Shown here in pieces: positions 1-8,482 of a DNA stretch of 64,000 nt. Source of the DNA: Methylaequor sp045563055 (GTDB taxonomy: Bacteria > Pseudomonadota > Alphaproteobacteria > Methylaequorales > Methylaequoraceae). The notes below the pieces were generated by a model. It did no database searches. It was given only the letters and a program-made list of their open reading frames with translations, and was not told the origin of the DNA. How positions within the stretch are numbered: the stretch's first letter is position 1; each line of letters begins with the position of its first letter. The position numbers were made by a program, and so were the translations under genes. The DNA lies in contig JBJKUR010000012.1 in NCBI GenBank assembly GCA_045563055.1, positions 62,001-126,000 on the forward strand. Direction: 5' to 3'.

Positions 1-59
1 CTGGAAAGTGTGCTGAGAACCTTAAAGATCTTCGTTCAATTTTAAGTAGCAGTTACTAA
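1..59 (+). CDS. mreB: MreB, C-terminal end (partial)
   Basis: The first 59 bases, read from position 3, encode 18 residues beginning GKCAENLKDL and ending in TAA. This matches the end of the actin-like rod-shape protein MreB, where a Gly-Lys/Thr-Cys-x-Glu-Asn segment closes the last subdomain. The stop lies 3 nt before mreC, as expected for an mreB-mreC-mreD operon. The rest of the gene is outside the window. The call rests on a short tail plus strong gene context. Confidence 0.75.
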   Translation, partial: GKCAENLKDLRSILSSSY

Positions 60-62
60 TCT

Positions 63-902
63 ATGATATATAAGTCGTCTTTTGGAAGAGGATTTAATTC
101 AAGTATACTTAATAGCTATATTTTGGGTTTATTAACTTATATTTTTATCTCTTTTATTTTAATTATACTTTCTTTTATTGAGAGTTCTTTCTTAACTTCT
201 CTACGTTATAAAACGATTTCAATTAGCAAACCCTTTTTTATAATGGTCAGCAAACCTTTTAGCATGCTTAATGATTCTTTTTTATACACTCGCAATCTTA
301 AAGATATTAAATCTATAAATAATGAACTAATAAGAGAGAATAAAACTCTAAAGAAACAATTAAACGAATCTAATTTTTTATTACTAGAAAACCATCGACT
401 AAAAAAACTTTTGGAAATTAAAGACATAACTTATGTGAAAAAATTGACAGCAAGAATTTTAATTGATGCCTACAAGGATAGCAATTCTGAAATCTATATC
501 GACCTTGGAAAGAATGATGGTTTAAAGATTAATGATATTGTTTTCAATGAAAATGGTTTCATTGGAAGAATTGCTGAGCTTGGCAGTAAGTCTGCTAAAG
601 TGTTAACTTTGTTAAATGAAAACTCTGTTATTCCTGTGACATCAATCAACACAAAAAAATCATTTTTTGTCAAAGGAAATGGTAATAAATTAACTCTCAA
701 GCACGTTGATAATAAGTTTAGCCTTAAACATGGAGAATTAGTTGTATCAACTAGTGCAGCTGGTTATTTTAAAGAAGGTATAAACATTGGTAGAATTTAC
801 AAAACTTTAAATGATGTTTACGTAATCCCGTTTGCAAAGAAAACGGATTCAATCTATGTTAATGTTTTGATTTATAATTTTATTAATGAATTTAATGATT
901 AG
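63..902 (+). CDS. mreC: Rod shape-determining protein MreC
   Basis: MreC is a bitopic inner-membrane protein whose periplasmic part scaffolds the elongasome (PBP2, RodA, MreD). The 279-aa product has a short cytoplasmic N-terminus, one membrane segment at about residues 18-42, a charged coiled coil at about 78-118 and then the two beta-barrel lobes. The lobes include the family-typical DLGKNDGLKINDIV stretch followed by GFIGRI. The length is normal for MreC. It starts 3 nt after mreB and is followed 11 nt later by mreD, so it is almost certainly co-transcribed with both. Confidence 0.95.
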   Translation: MIYKSSFGRGFNSSILNSYILGLLTYIFISFILIILSFIESSFLTSLRYKTISISKPFFIMVSKPFSMLNDSFLYTRNLKDIKSINNELIRENKTLKKQLNESNFLLLENHRLKKLLEIKDITYVKKLTARILIDAYKDSNSEIYIDLGKNDGLKINDIVFNENGFIGRIAELGSKSAKVLTLLNENSVIPVTSINTKKSFFVKGNGNKLTLKHVDNKFSLKHGELVVSTSAAGYFKEGINIGRIYKTLNDVYVIPFAKKTDSIYVNVLIYNFINEFND

Positions 903-913
903 TTTTTTGTTAT

Positions 914-1411
914 ATGCTTGGTAATCTTTTTTTTAGAGCTGTTCCATATCTATTTATATCTTTTTTCATTTTTTTTGAGTTCACTCCTAATTACTTATTT
1001 GATGCAAAGCTTGTCAAACCGTATATGTTTTTCATAGTTTTTTATTGCTGGTTAATAAGTGATTCAAAAAGGTTTTCTTCTTTATCTATATTTATTTTTT
1101 CTATTTTTTACGATCTTATTCAAGGTGGTGTTGTTGGGATAACATCATTATTCTTTCTACTCATGCAATATTCTCTTAGAAAAAAATATAATGAATTAAT
1201 TTCAAATGATTTAAAGGAAATTTGGGTTAAATTTATATTAAGTTTTACTCTGTACTTGTCAATAATGTTGGTTCTTAATATATTTTTGAAAAACAACGAG
1301 ATAGCCTTTAAGAATGTGGCAATAAGTTTTATAATAACGATTGCTTTGTTTCCACTCTTTTTTTCAATCGTGGATAAATTAAGTTATAAATTTAAAAAAT
1401 ATCATGAGTAA
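914..1411 (+). CDS. mreD: Rod shape-determining protein MreD
   Basis: MreD is a small polytopic inner-membrane protein that bridges MreC to the cell-wall elongation enzymes. The 165-aa product is almost entirely hydrophobic, with about five membrane segments, and contains the FYDLIQGGVVG stretch, close to the family's YDLL.G..LG motif. It sits between mreC and mrdA, and its last 8 nt overlap the mrdA start, implying translational coupling. Sequence conservation in MreD is low, so the call leans partly on position. Confidence 0.9.
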   Translation: MLGNLFFRAVPYLFISFFIFFEFTPNYLFDAKLVKPYMFFIVFYCWLISDSKRFSSLSIFIFSIFYDLIQGGVVGITSLFFLLMQYSLRKKYNELISNDLKEIWVKFILSFTLYLSIMLVLNIFLKNNEIAFKNVAISFIITIALFPLFFSIVDKLSYKFKKYHE

Positions 1412-3182
1412 AGATCTAAATATAGAGAAAAAGCTAAGAAGAAGATCCCTTTTACTTGGAATTTCAAAATCTTTTTTCACTTTTTTAGTTTTTGGAAAGT
1501 TGTACTACCTTCAAATTCTTCAAAAATCAAAGTATGGAAAACTTTCTGATTTAAACAGAACTAAAATTAAAATTTTATATCCTGAAAGAGGAATAATCTT
1601 TGATCTACATGACAAGCCAATTGCATCAAATAAAGTTGATTACCAACTGAGTATTTTTAAGGAAAAAAAAAAATTAATCGGTAAATATATAAATAACCTG
1701 GATGGACACATAAATTTTAATGCTAAGGACCTATCTGAAATAAAAAAAAATCTCAAGCAACAAGATCTGTCAGACTTTGTAACCATAAAAACAGGTCTAA
1801 CTTGGAATGAATTAGAGTTTTTTGAATTTATGAGAAATAAATTTCCTTTTTTGATAATAACTAAAGAGAAAGTAAGAAATTATAATGAAAATTTAGTTTT
1901 CTCTCACGTTCTGGGTTATGTCGGGTTCAAAAAAGAAGTTAGTAAAAAACAGCTTACTAATTTAAAGTTTGGCATTTCAGGTATTGAGAAAAAACTTGAT
2001 TCAAGGCTACTTGGAAAAGATGGTTGGATAAAGTTTGAGACCGATTCGCGAGGAGTTATTAAAAAAGAATTAAATAAGAAGAACTCTTTACCAGGTAAAG
2101 ATATCAAAACATTCTTAATAAGTGAAATCCAAAAGAAAGCTTTCTCTGAGATGGAAGGTATTAATGGAGCTGTAGTGATGATAAATTGTCGTGATGGGGG
2201 GGTTAATTGTTTGGTTTCCTCACCTTCTTTTGATAATAATGAATTTAGTGATGGAGTTAGTCAAAGTAAATGGAGGAAACTTTTAGAAGATCAATTCAAC
2301 CCTCTTTTAAACAGATCTATTGCGGGACTATATTCCCCAGGATCAACATATAAATTAATTAGCGCATTACATGTATTAGAAAATACTAACTTTGATAGAA
2401 AAAAAATTTTTTTTTGCAGTGGACACGTAAAATTTGGAAATAGAAAGTTTCATTGTTGGAAAAAAGAAGGACATGGTAACGTAGATCTTCATGATGCAAT
2501 AAAGAAATCATGTGATTGTTATTTTTATAATTTAGCAAAAACACTAAATATCGATAGTTTAGCAAAATTTTCTAATTTATTTTCCTATGGTAAGAATACT
2601 GGTATTGACATGCTAAATGAACAAATAGGTATAATGCCTAATACAAATTGGAAAATTAATAATCGAGGCGAGATATGGCAAAAAGGAGAAACATTAAATA
2701 CCGTTATCGGGCAAGGTTTTATGTTATCAACTCCACTTCAAATAGCAGTGATGACAGCTCGCTTAGCATCTGGCTTGAAAATAATACCAAGTATTATTTA
2801 TAAGAAATCAAAATTCGAAAAGTTATACGTAGACTCTAGTAATATTGAGTTTATAAAAAGAGCTATGTTTTCCGTTGTCAATGACAATACTGGAACTGCC
2901 TTTAGTTCAAGAATTTTTGGTTCAAAAAAAATGGCTGGAAAAACTGGAACATCCCAAGTAAGAAAAATAAGTTTAGAGGAAAGGGAGAGAAAGGATGGAG
3001 TTATGAAGAATGAAGATTTATTATATAAGTTACGTGACCATTCAATCTTCACTTGCTTTGCCCCTTTTGATAATCCAAAGTTTGCATTATCAGTTATTGC
3101 AGAACACATGGGTAGTGGATCAAAGGTAGCCGCCCCTATTGCTAAAAGAATAATGAAACTAGCACTTGAAAAATATTATTGA
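1404..3182 (+). CDS. mrdA: Penicillin-binding protein 2 (elongasome transpeptidase)
   Basis: PBP2 is the class B transpeptidase that cross-links peptidoglycan during cell elongation, working with RodA. The 592-aa protein has one N-terminal membrane anchor (about residues 16-38), a pedestal domain with the RGIIFDLHDKPIA element near residue 62, and a transpeptidase domain. Catalytic motifs are visible: S314-T-Y-K (SxxK), SCD near residue 370, and KTGTS from residue 513. Length is normal. An in-frame A11 run near position 1660 is intact here, unlike similar runs in glmU and aroG. The start overlaps mreD by 8 nt and the end abuts rodA. Confidence 0.96.
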   Translation: MSKDLNIEKKLRRRSLLLGISKSFFTFLVFGKLYYLQILQKSKYGKLSDLNRTKIKILYPERGIIFDLHDKPIASNKVDYQLSIFKEKKKLIGKYINNLDGHINFNAKDLSEIKKNLKQQDLSDFVTIKTGLTWNELEFFEFMRNKFPFLIITKEKVRNYNENLVFSHVLGYVGFKKEVSKKQLTNLKFGISGIEKKLDSRLLGKDGWIKFETDSRGVIKKELNKKNSLPGKDIKTFLISEIQKKAFSEMEGINGAVVMINCRDGGVNCLVSSPSFDNNEFSDGVSQSKWRKLLEDQFNPLLNRSIAGLYSPGSTYKLISALHVLENTNFDRKKIFFCSGHVKFGNRKFHCWKKEGHGNVDLHDAIKKSCDCYFYNLAKTLNIDSLAKFSNLFSYGKNTGIDMLNEQIGIMPNTNWKINNRGEIWQKGETLNTVIGQGFMLSTPLQIAVMTARLASGLKIIPSIIYKKSKFEKLYVDSSNIEFIKRAMFSVVNDNTGTAFSSRIFGSKKMAGKTGTSQVRKISLEERERKDGVMKNEDLLYKLRDHSIFTCFAPFDNPKFALSVIAEHMGSGSKVAAPIAKRIMKLALEKYY

Positions 3183-3190
3183 AGTACGGT

Positions 3191-4276
3191 ATGGACTTTT
3201 ATTTAAAATTAAAAAATATCAATTGGTTTTTTGTATCACTTATTTGTTTTCTATCTTTCATAGGCTTGGTAATGATTTATAGTGCAACTATTGGCGATGA
3301 GTCTAGAATTTTTTTGTCTCACATTTATAAAATTGTCTTTGGCTTAATGTTAATGTTTTTAATAAGTCTTTTAGATATAGAGTTTTGGAAAAGAAACGCA
3401 TATTTATTTTATTTTTTGGGACTCATTCTTTTAATTTGGGTGTCGTTTTATGGATATTTAGGAAAAGGTGCAAGAAGATGGATAAATGTTTTTGGATTTA
3501 ATTTTCAACCATCAGAAATAATGAAAATATTTATAATAATATCTCTCGCAAAATTTTTTGATGAGAAAAAAATTCAAGAACCACGAGATTATTTATTTTT
3601 AATACTTCCAATAATTTTAGTTCTAATCCCATTTTCTTTAATTCTTTCTCAGCCAGATCTAGGAACAGCTATGTTAATATTATTTGTAAGTATAATAATT
3701 TTTTTCATTTCAGGAATAAATTGGAAGTTTTTTGCTTTTTTCGGAATATTAGGTTTGATGGTCGCACCGTATTTGTGGGGAGCGCTTAAAGAATATCAAA
3801 AACAAAGAATATTAACGCTTTTTAACCCTGAAAATGATCCTTTAGGATCTGGATATCATATTATTCAGTCTCAGATCGCTGTTGGTTCAGGTGGTTTTTT
3901 TGGCAAAGGTTGGTTAAAAGGAACACAGTCTCATCTTGATTTTCTTCCAGAAAAACATACAGATTTCATATTTTCTATGTTAGGAGAAGAATTTGGTTTT
4001 TTTGGAACATTGTCAGTAATTGGTCTGATTTGCTTGATAACATATTTGGCATATAACATTACTGGAAGATTTATTCATGATAATTTTAATAGAACTTTAG
4101 GATATGGCATTATTTCGAATTTCTTTTTTGCATCTCTAATTAATATGTCAATGGTAATTGGCATTCTTCCAATAGTTGGCTTGCCTTTGCCGCTAGTTTC
4201 ATATGGAGGGTCCTCAATGATTACCTATTTTATTGGATTTGGTATAATTTTATCTTTAGATAGATCAAGACAGTGA
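3191..4276 (+). CDS. rodA: Peptidoglycan glycosyltransferase RodA (SEDS family)
   Basis: RodA polymerises glycan strands from lipid II in complex with PBP2. The product (361 aa from ATG 3191) is a ten-TM SEDS protein with recognisable landmarks: GARRWINVFGFNFQPSE, the LPEKHTDFIFSMLGEEFGF loop, and the LPLPLVSYGGSSM terminal motif. I prefer ATG 3191, giving MDFYLKLKNINW, because it matches the usual RodA N-terminus. A TTG at 3179 overlapping the mrdA stop is the alternative and would add four residues. It is the last gene of the mre-mrd operon; the next gene is convergent 6 nt away. Confidence 0.95.
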   Translation: MDFYLKLKNINWFFVSLICFLSFIGLVMIYSATIGDESRIFLSHIYKIVFGLMLMFLISLLDIEFWKRNAYLFYFLGLILLIWVSFYGYLGKGARRWINVFGFNFQPSEIMKIFIIISLAKFFDEKKIQEPRDYLFLILPIILVLIPFSLILSQPDLGTAMLILFVSIIIFFISGINWKFFAFFGILGLMVAPYLWGALKEYQKQRILTLFNPENDPLGSGYHIIQSQIAVGSGGFFGKGWLKGTQSHLDFLPEKHTDFIFSMLGEEFGFFGTLSVIGLICLITYLAYNITGRFIHDNFNRTLGYGIISNFFFASLINMSMVIGILPIVGLPLPLVSYGGSSMITYFIGFGIILSLDRSRQ

Positions 4277-4282
4277 AATGTT

Positions 4283-5308
4283 TTAAACCTTTTCAGATAA
4301 AAAGATAGCAACTTTTTTTAAAGATCTTATATTTCTCATAATTATAAGTAATACTACCAGAAAAGGAACACTTAGGAACATTCCTGCTACTCCCCAGATT
4401 TTACCCATAAGAGCTAAAAAGATTATCATTATTAGAGGGCTAATGTTTAATGTTTTTCCCATTAATTTTGGTTCCAAGAAGTTTCCTATAAATATTTGAA
4501 TTAAAACTAGAACAATAAAAGTTGTTATTGGTTCGTAAAAATCAACGAATTGTATAATAGAAAATAGTGAAGGCAAAACAACTGAAATAAGAGAGCCAAG
4601 AAAAGGAATAAAATTTAATAGAAAAGATAAGATTGCAAAAGAAGGAGCTAACTCATTTCCTATTATCTCTAAAGAAAGGAATGTTAGCAAGGCGGTAAAG
4701 AAGCTAGTTAAAGATTTAAGTTGAAAATAATTAAAAATATCATTGTTAATCTTTTGGATAATGCCCATGTTCCGTTTTTCAATAATTAACTCAATTTTTT
4801 TTAGAAAATTTTTTTTTTCTGCAACAATAAATATAAAAAAAATCAAAATAAATGTAAAATTACCTGCAAAATTTGTAAAACCGTTTAATAGTTTTGATAA
4901 AAAATTTACAAAATTAAGAGAATTTATAAATTTTTCTATAGGAACTAATTCACTGATGTGTTGTATTGAAGAAAACTCAAATATTTTTTCCAAATTTTTT
5001 TGATAAGATGAAGAGTTATCAATTACATGCAGAATGTTAAATTTAAATATGACCGAAATTAAGTAAGAAAGAACGATAATTATAAAGAACATCAAAAGAA
5101 TTGAAATTAACTCTCCTAGCTGGAATTTTAAGTATTTTTTTGTATAATATAATAATTTTGCAGATAGTGATTTAACTATTATAAAAACAAATAATGCGAG
5201 CGATAAAGGCAATAATATAAACTGTCCAAAATACATTACAAAAATGAATAAAATTAAAAGAAGTAATATTTTACCTAAATTCATTCTAGTTAAATTGATA
5301 GTTTTCAA
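4283..5308 (-). CDS. AI-2E family transporter (PerM/TqsA-like permease)
   Basis: This 341-aa polytopic membrane protein has the AI-2E (PF01594) layout: paired N-terminal helices, a long amphipathic middle, then a conserved core reading NFIPFLGSLISVVLPSL and a C-terminal VAGMFLSVPFLVVL stretch. Members export small molecules or act as sodium/proton antiporters; the substrate cannot be told from sequence. In other alphaproteobacteria a PerM-like gene often lies near DnaA/Hda genes, which are not seen here. The start overlaps the end of the upstream lipoprotein gene by 23 nt, so it is the last gene of the operon that begins with apt. Confidence 0.88.
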   Translation of the reverse strand: MKTINLTRMNLGKILLLLILFIFVMYFGQFILLPLSLALFVFIIVKSLSAKLLYYTKKYLKFQLGELISILLMFFIIIVLSYLISVIFKFNILHVIDNSSSYQKNLEKIFEFSSIQHISELVPIEKFINSLNFVNFLSKLLNGFTNFAGNFTFILIFFIFIVAEKKNFLKKIELIIEKRNMGIIQKINNDIFNYFQLKSLTSFFTALLTFLSLEIIGNELAPSFAILSFLLNFIPFLGSLISVVLPSLFSIIQFVDFYEPITTFIVLVLIQIFIGNFLEPKLMGKTLNISPLIMIIFLALMGKIWGVAGMFLSVPFLVVLLIIMRNIRSLKKVAIFLSEKV

Positions 5309-5981
5309 GAAGTTGGGTCATTTTAGTTGTTCCGAAAAGATCAGAATCTGTTTTCTCTGTTCTAATAGTTTTAACAAGTCCTATTCCCTTGGCATACCAT
5401 TCATCCGATGTAATATTTATTTCAATTGAGCCTATTTCACTATCTCCAATAAATTTAGTTTTTCCTACTCCTTTTACTAAAAGGCAATCTTTAAACTTCC
5501 CCATTGGTGTGTTCACAACCTCTGTTTTAGATACAATTTCATATTCTATATCAAAGTTTGTTGTTGCCCTGTAATCATAGTAAGGGTATCTTTTTAATAT
5601 CAAAAAAGTTTTGCTTTCAACTGCCCACTTTCTTCCAATTTCAAGTGGAATCGGAAGAACCAATCTTTTTGCTTTTTCTGAACTAATTCTTTTATCTTTT
5701 GAGAAGGCAGAACCATTCCTATAGATTCCACTCTTATCAATATTATAGAGGTAAATAGAGCCATCTTCTCTTAAAAATGGATAGAAAAATGTTTTATTTC
5801 CATCTATCTCTAATTTTCTTTTTCCTAGAGCAATATTTATTTTTTTATATGTAGTTTTTTTTTCGATTTCAGGTTGTATTTCAACTTGATAGGACCAGGA
5901 CTTAACTTTTTCCAATGGAAAGTATGGATTGTTCTGATTTGAACAACCGATTATGAATAAAATAAAAAACAAGAATTTCAT
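5286..5981 (-). CDS. Putative lipoprotein, paralogue of the one at 30099
   Basis: No family recognised. The 231-aa product has a 12-residue hydrophobic signal ending in IIGC, a lipobox placing the lipidated Cys at residue 13, so it should be an outer- or inner-membrane lipoprotein. The mature part is beta-rich. It aligns with the lipoprotein encoded at 30099-30791 along its length, best in the C-terminal third (FKDCLLVKGVG, KFIGDSEIGSIEI, GIGLVKTIRTE). Its ATG overlaps the preceding stop as TAATG, tying it to the ExbB/ExbD-like genes upstream. That context suggests an envelope function. Confidence 0.8.
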   Translation of the reverse strand: MKFLFFILFIIGCSNQNNPYFPLEKVKSWSYQVEIQPEIEKKTTYKKINIALGKRKLEIDGNKTFFYPFLREDGSIYLYNIDKSGIYRNGSAFSKDKRISSEKAKRLVLPIPLEIGRKWAVESKTFLILKRYPYYDYRATTNFDIEYEIVSKTEVVNTPMGKFKDCLLVKGVGKTKFIGDSEIGSIEINITSDEWYAKGIGLVKTIRTEKTDSDLFGTTKMTQLLENYQFN

Positions 5982-6502
5982 TATTTTTCAGGTAGTAGTT
6001 GATTCGGCATATCAAAGAAATTTAATTTAGAGCTTACAGTTGAAGCTTTTTCTTTTTTTAAAACAGATGAAATTATGTTTTTTTTATTCTCATCAATATT
6101 TTCCCCCATTTGAGGTATTCCATTCTTCAAGCTAACCAAGGCCTTTGAAATTTTTTCGTGGGCTTCTTTATTATAATTTAAGCTATAAGATCTAGGTGTA
6201 CTTAAACCAGCTAAATCATTCATGTCTGTTATCCACAAGTAAATATTTCCTTCAGAGTTTATCAATGCATTTGGTTCGTATATCTGAGCTGCCACCAACC
6301 TAAACCTATCAGGGAGGTCGTCATTAGATGGCCACCCTACAAGATTTTTAAATGAGTCGTATGTTAGCACACAAAATATGGTTGTTATGATTATCATCGA
6401 TGATTTTATAATCCAGTGAAATGTGGTTCTAAGATTAAATAACACCAATAAGAATGCTAAGATCGCATAGCATATAATAATAAAAAAAATTACTGAATTC
6501 AT
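5981..6502 (-). CDS. Conserved-looking two-TM protein of unknown function
   Basis: Not recognised. The 173-aa product has two membrane helices (about residues 2-22 and 30-50) followed by a soluble domain of about 120 residues rich in Asn, Asp and Lys, probably periplasmic or cytoplasmic depending on topology. It contains a WPSNDDLPDRFRLVAAQIYEP segment that looks like a structured core, and a Lys/Ser-rich tail ending near DMPNQLLPEK. It lies 13 nt after the ExbD-like gene and shares a TAATG junction with the lipoprotein gene. I infer that it is a component of the same membrane assembly. Confidence 0.7.
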   Translation of the reverse strand: MNSVIFFIIICYAILAFLLVLFNLRTTFHWIIKSSMIIITTIFCVLTYDSFKNLVGWPSNDDLPDRFRLVAAQIYEPNALINSEGNIYLWITDMNDLAGLSTPRSYSLNYNKEAHEKISKALVSLKNGIPQMGENIDENKKNIISSVLKKEKASTVSSKLNFFDMPNQLLPEK

Positions 6503-6515
6503 ATTTTACCTTTCT

Positions 6516-7112
6516 TTAATTTTCCGGAACTAGTTTTTTAAATAAGTTACCAGAAACACTTACAATACCGTTCTGAGTTATATTAAATCTTGTGGCAGTT
6601 TTTTCTACACCTTTTTTTTCCAATTTAATAGTTCCGTAATAAATTACTTCGAGTTTTGGATTAACTTTTTCAACTTTTACGTTAACATCAATTGGTTGTT
6701 CAGTTTTAGTGGCATAGTAATGTACATTTACAATGTATTCTCCTGGGACAACAGCACGAATAGTTACTACCTCTTGGTTAAGAGGATTTTGAATTTTTTC
6801 ACCACCAACTTCAATAGTATCATTTAATAGTCCACGATCATCTCTATCTAAATGAACGAAACCAGCTTCTTTTCCTCTAAACCATACCAGATCACCGGTT
6901 GGGCTTTGGACATACGTATCAATATCATCAGGATTATTATCTTTCCAGCTGACTGTTATTATGTACTCTGCCTTAGGATTAATCACTCCTGTCTTAGGTA
7001 TAGGATTCATGAAAATAATTGCTAAAAACATGAGAAGTGTAAATGATAAGAGAATATTGAAAAGTAAATCAGTGAAAGGATCTGCCCTTAGTCTTCTACC
7101 TGAATATGACAT
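6516..7112 (-). CDS. ExbD/TolR-like protein with DUF2135-like periplasmic domain
   Basis: The 198-aa product begins with a short basic cytoplasmic tail and a single helix (about residues 14-35) preceded by two Asp residues, D11 and D15, in DPFTDLLFN. This is the ExbD/TolR arrangement, in which a membrane Asp carries protons. Instead of an ExbD periplasmic domain, the rest (about 45-195) reads like a DUF2135/YfaP-type beta sandwich: ITVSWKDNNPDDIDTYVQSP followed by D-rich and GEYIVNVHYY strands. It is translated from a TAATG junction with the ExbB-like gene. The pairing strongly suggests a proton-motive-force-driven complex of unknown target. Confidence 0.72.
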   Translation of the reverse strand: MSYSGRRLRADPFTDLLFNILLSFTLLMFLAIIFMNPIPKTGVINPKAEYIITVSWKDNNPDDIDTYVQSPTGDLVWFRGKEAGFVHLDRDDRGLLNDTIEVGGEKIQNPLNQEVVTIRAVVPGEYIVNVHYYATKTEQPIDVNVKVEKVNPKLEVIYYGTIKLEKKGVEKTATRFNITQNGIVSVSGNLFKKLVPEN

Positions 7113-7822
7113 TATAAACTATTATCGATACTAACTTCTGAAATTTGATTTAAAACTGAAAATAGTTCCTCACATCCACTTTCAAGATTATAATATTGAA
7201 TTGCAACCATAACACCAGCAACAAGTGCTGATAGGGTTGTATAAAGAGCAACCCCCATTCCACTTCCCATGGTTGTTAAAACGCCTTGCAATAAGGTGAC
7301 ATCAAAAGTTGTTATGTCTGAAAGAGAACCTAACATTATTATAAAACCAATTACTGTGCCGATTAATCCTAACTTAAGCATTATGTCGGAACAAAACCAA
7401 CCAAATTCATAGAAACCAACTGTCTTTTTTACGTAGCTATCAAGTATCTGAACATGAGAAGTCGCACCATTTTTCTTCAAACCAATTAAATCTTTAAAAT
7501 ATTCACTGACAATCCCATCTGAAATTTCTCCCTTTGAAGTTAAAATTAGTGACCCTTCGATTATTCTGAGTTTAATATTTTCGTCAAGAAGACTTTTTTT
7601 AATAACATGAGCTTTATTCAATTCACCTGAAATCAAGAAGGTATGATAAAAACAATGCATGCTAATTACTATGAAAGAAACTAGAATTAAACTAGTTATG
7701 TAGCTTTTATCTGAGCTTACTATTTTATAAATCAGGCCTTGATCGAAAATAAAAAAAATAAAAAAGGTAATTATACTAAATTGTAATAACCACTTTAAAA
7801 ATAATTTGTGTACTCTAGTCAT
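7112..7822 (-). CDS. MotA/TolQ/ExbB-family proton channel protein
   Basis: The 236-aa product has two N-terminal helices, a cytoplasmic segment and then the signature MotA_ExbB (PF01618) region with two helices: LKLGLIGTVIGFIIMLGSL at about 150-168 and GMGVALYTTLSALVAGVMVA at about 185-206. These line the proton path in ExbB, TolQ and MotA. Here it is not beside tolA, tonB or motB but beside an ExbD-like protein with an unusual periplasmic domain. It starts 16 nt after apt. The exact process energised is unknown; it is more TolQ/ExbB-like than flagellar, as no flagellar genes are nearby. Confidence 0.85.
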   Translation of the reverse strand: MTRVHKLFLKWLLQFSIITFFIFFIFDQGLIYKIVSSDKSYITSLILVSFIVISMHCFYHTFLISGELNKAHVIKKSLLDENIKLRIIEGSLILTSKGEISDGIVSEYFKDLIGLKKNGATSHVQILDSYVKKTVGFYEFGWFCSDIMLKLGLIGTVIGFIIMLGSLSDITTFDVTLLQGVLTTMGSGMGVALYTTLSALVAGVMVAIQYYNLESGCEELFSVLNQISEVSIDNSL

Positions 7823-7838
7823 TCAGTTTATAAATCCT

Positions 7839-8354
7839 TTAATACTGTATTAGAGTTTCAATGGGTATTACAATGTTTTTTCTTCCACTTAAAAAATCTA
7901 ATTCGATAAGTGATATGAAACATACTGGGTCTCCGCCGGATTTTTCAATTAGTTTAATTGCAGCTTTAGCTGTCCCGCCAGTAGCTAATAGATCATCAAC
8001 TAATAATATTTTTTTATTTTGTAAATTTACATTGACCTCTAGGGTGTCTTTCCCATACTCAAGTTCATATTCAATGTGAACTTTATTATTTCCTGGTAAT
8101 TTATTTTTTTTTCTAATCATTACCATGCCCTTATTTAAATCTAAAGCTAATGCTGAGGCAAAAATAAAGCCTCTAGCATCTATTCCCGCAATCAAGTCAC
8201 AATCATATTTGGATGCTAAACCTGATAACTGAATGATAGATGCCTTGAATGCTAGGCTGTCAGATATCAATGTAGATACATCATAAAATAGTATACCTTT
8301 TTTTGGGAAATCTGGTACTTTGCTTATACAACGCTCGATATCTTTAATATGCAT
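7839..8354 (-). CDS. apt: Adenine phosphoribosyltransferase
   Basis: Apt salvages adenine, making AMP from adenine and PRPP in the cytoplasm. The 171-aa product has the type I PRTase fold with the PRPP-binding motif ILLVDDLLATGGTAKAA at about residues 115-131 and an N-terminal IPDFPKKGILFYD-type segment (here VPDFPKKGILFYDVSTL), diagnostic of Apt. Length is standard. It is the first gene of a minus-strand run of six genes. Its linkage to membrane proteins probably reflects operon packing and not a shared function. The divergent tetR-like gene lies 128 nt away. Confidence 0.95.
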   Translation of the reverse strand: MHIKDIERCISKVPDFPKKGILFYDVSTLISDSLAFKASIIQLSGLASKYDCDLIAGIDARGFIFASALALDLNKGMVMIRKKNKLPGNNKVHIEYELEYGKDTLEVNVNLQNKKILLVDDLLATGGTAKAAIKLIEKSGGDPVCFISLIELDFLSGRKNIVIPIETLIQY

Positions 8355-8482
8355 TTCTAACTTACTATTCTACAATTTAAAAAAATGATTTTGAATGATC
8401 AGAAAAACTGTATTGACCTTGATTAAAATTTATATACAACGCTAATAGAATATATATAAATACATGTTTTACAACTAAATAT

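Noticed and set aside
8400..8482. TTGACC with a TATA-rich stretch between apt and the TetR-like gene as a promoter.
   Set aside because: Spacing to any -10-like hexamer is about 14 nt; the region is too A+T-rich for the match to mean much, though a promoter must exist here.
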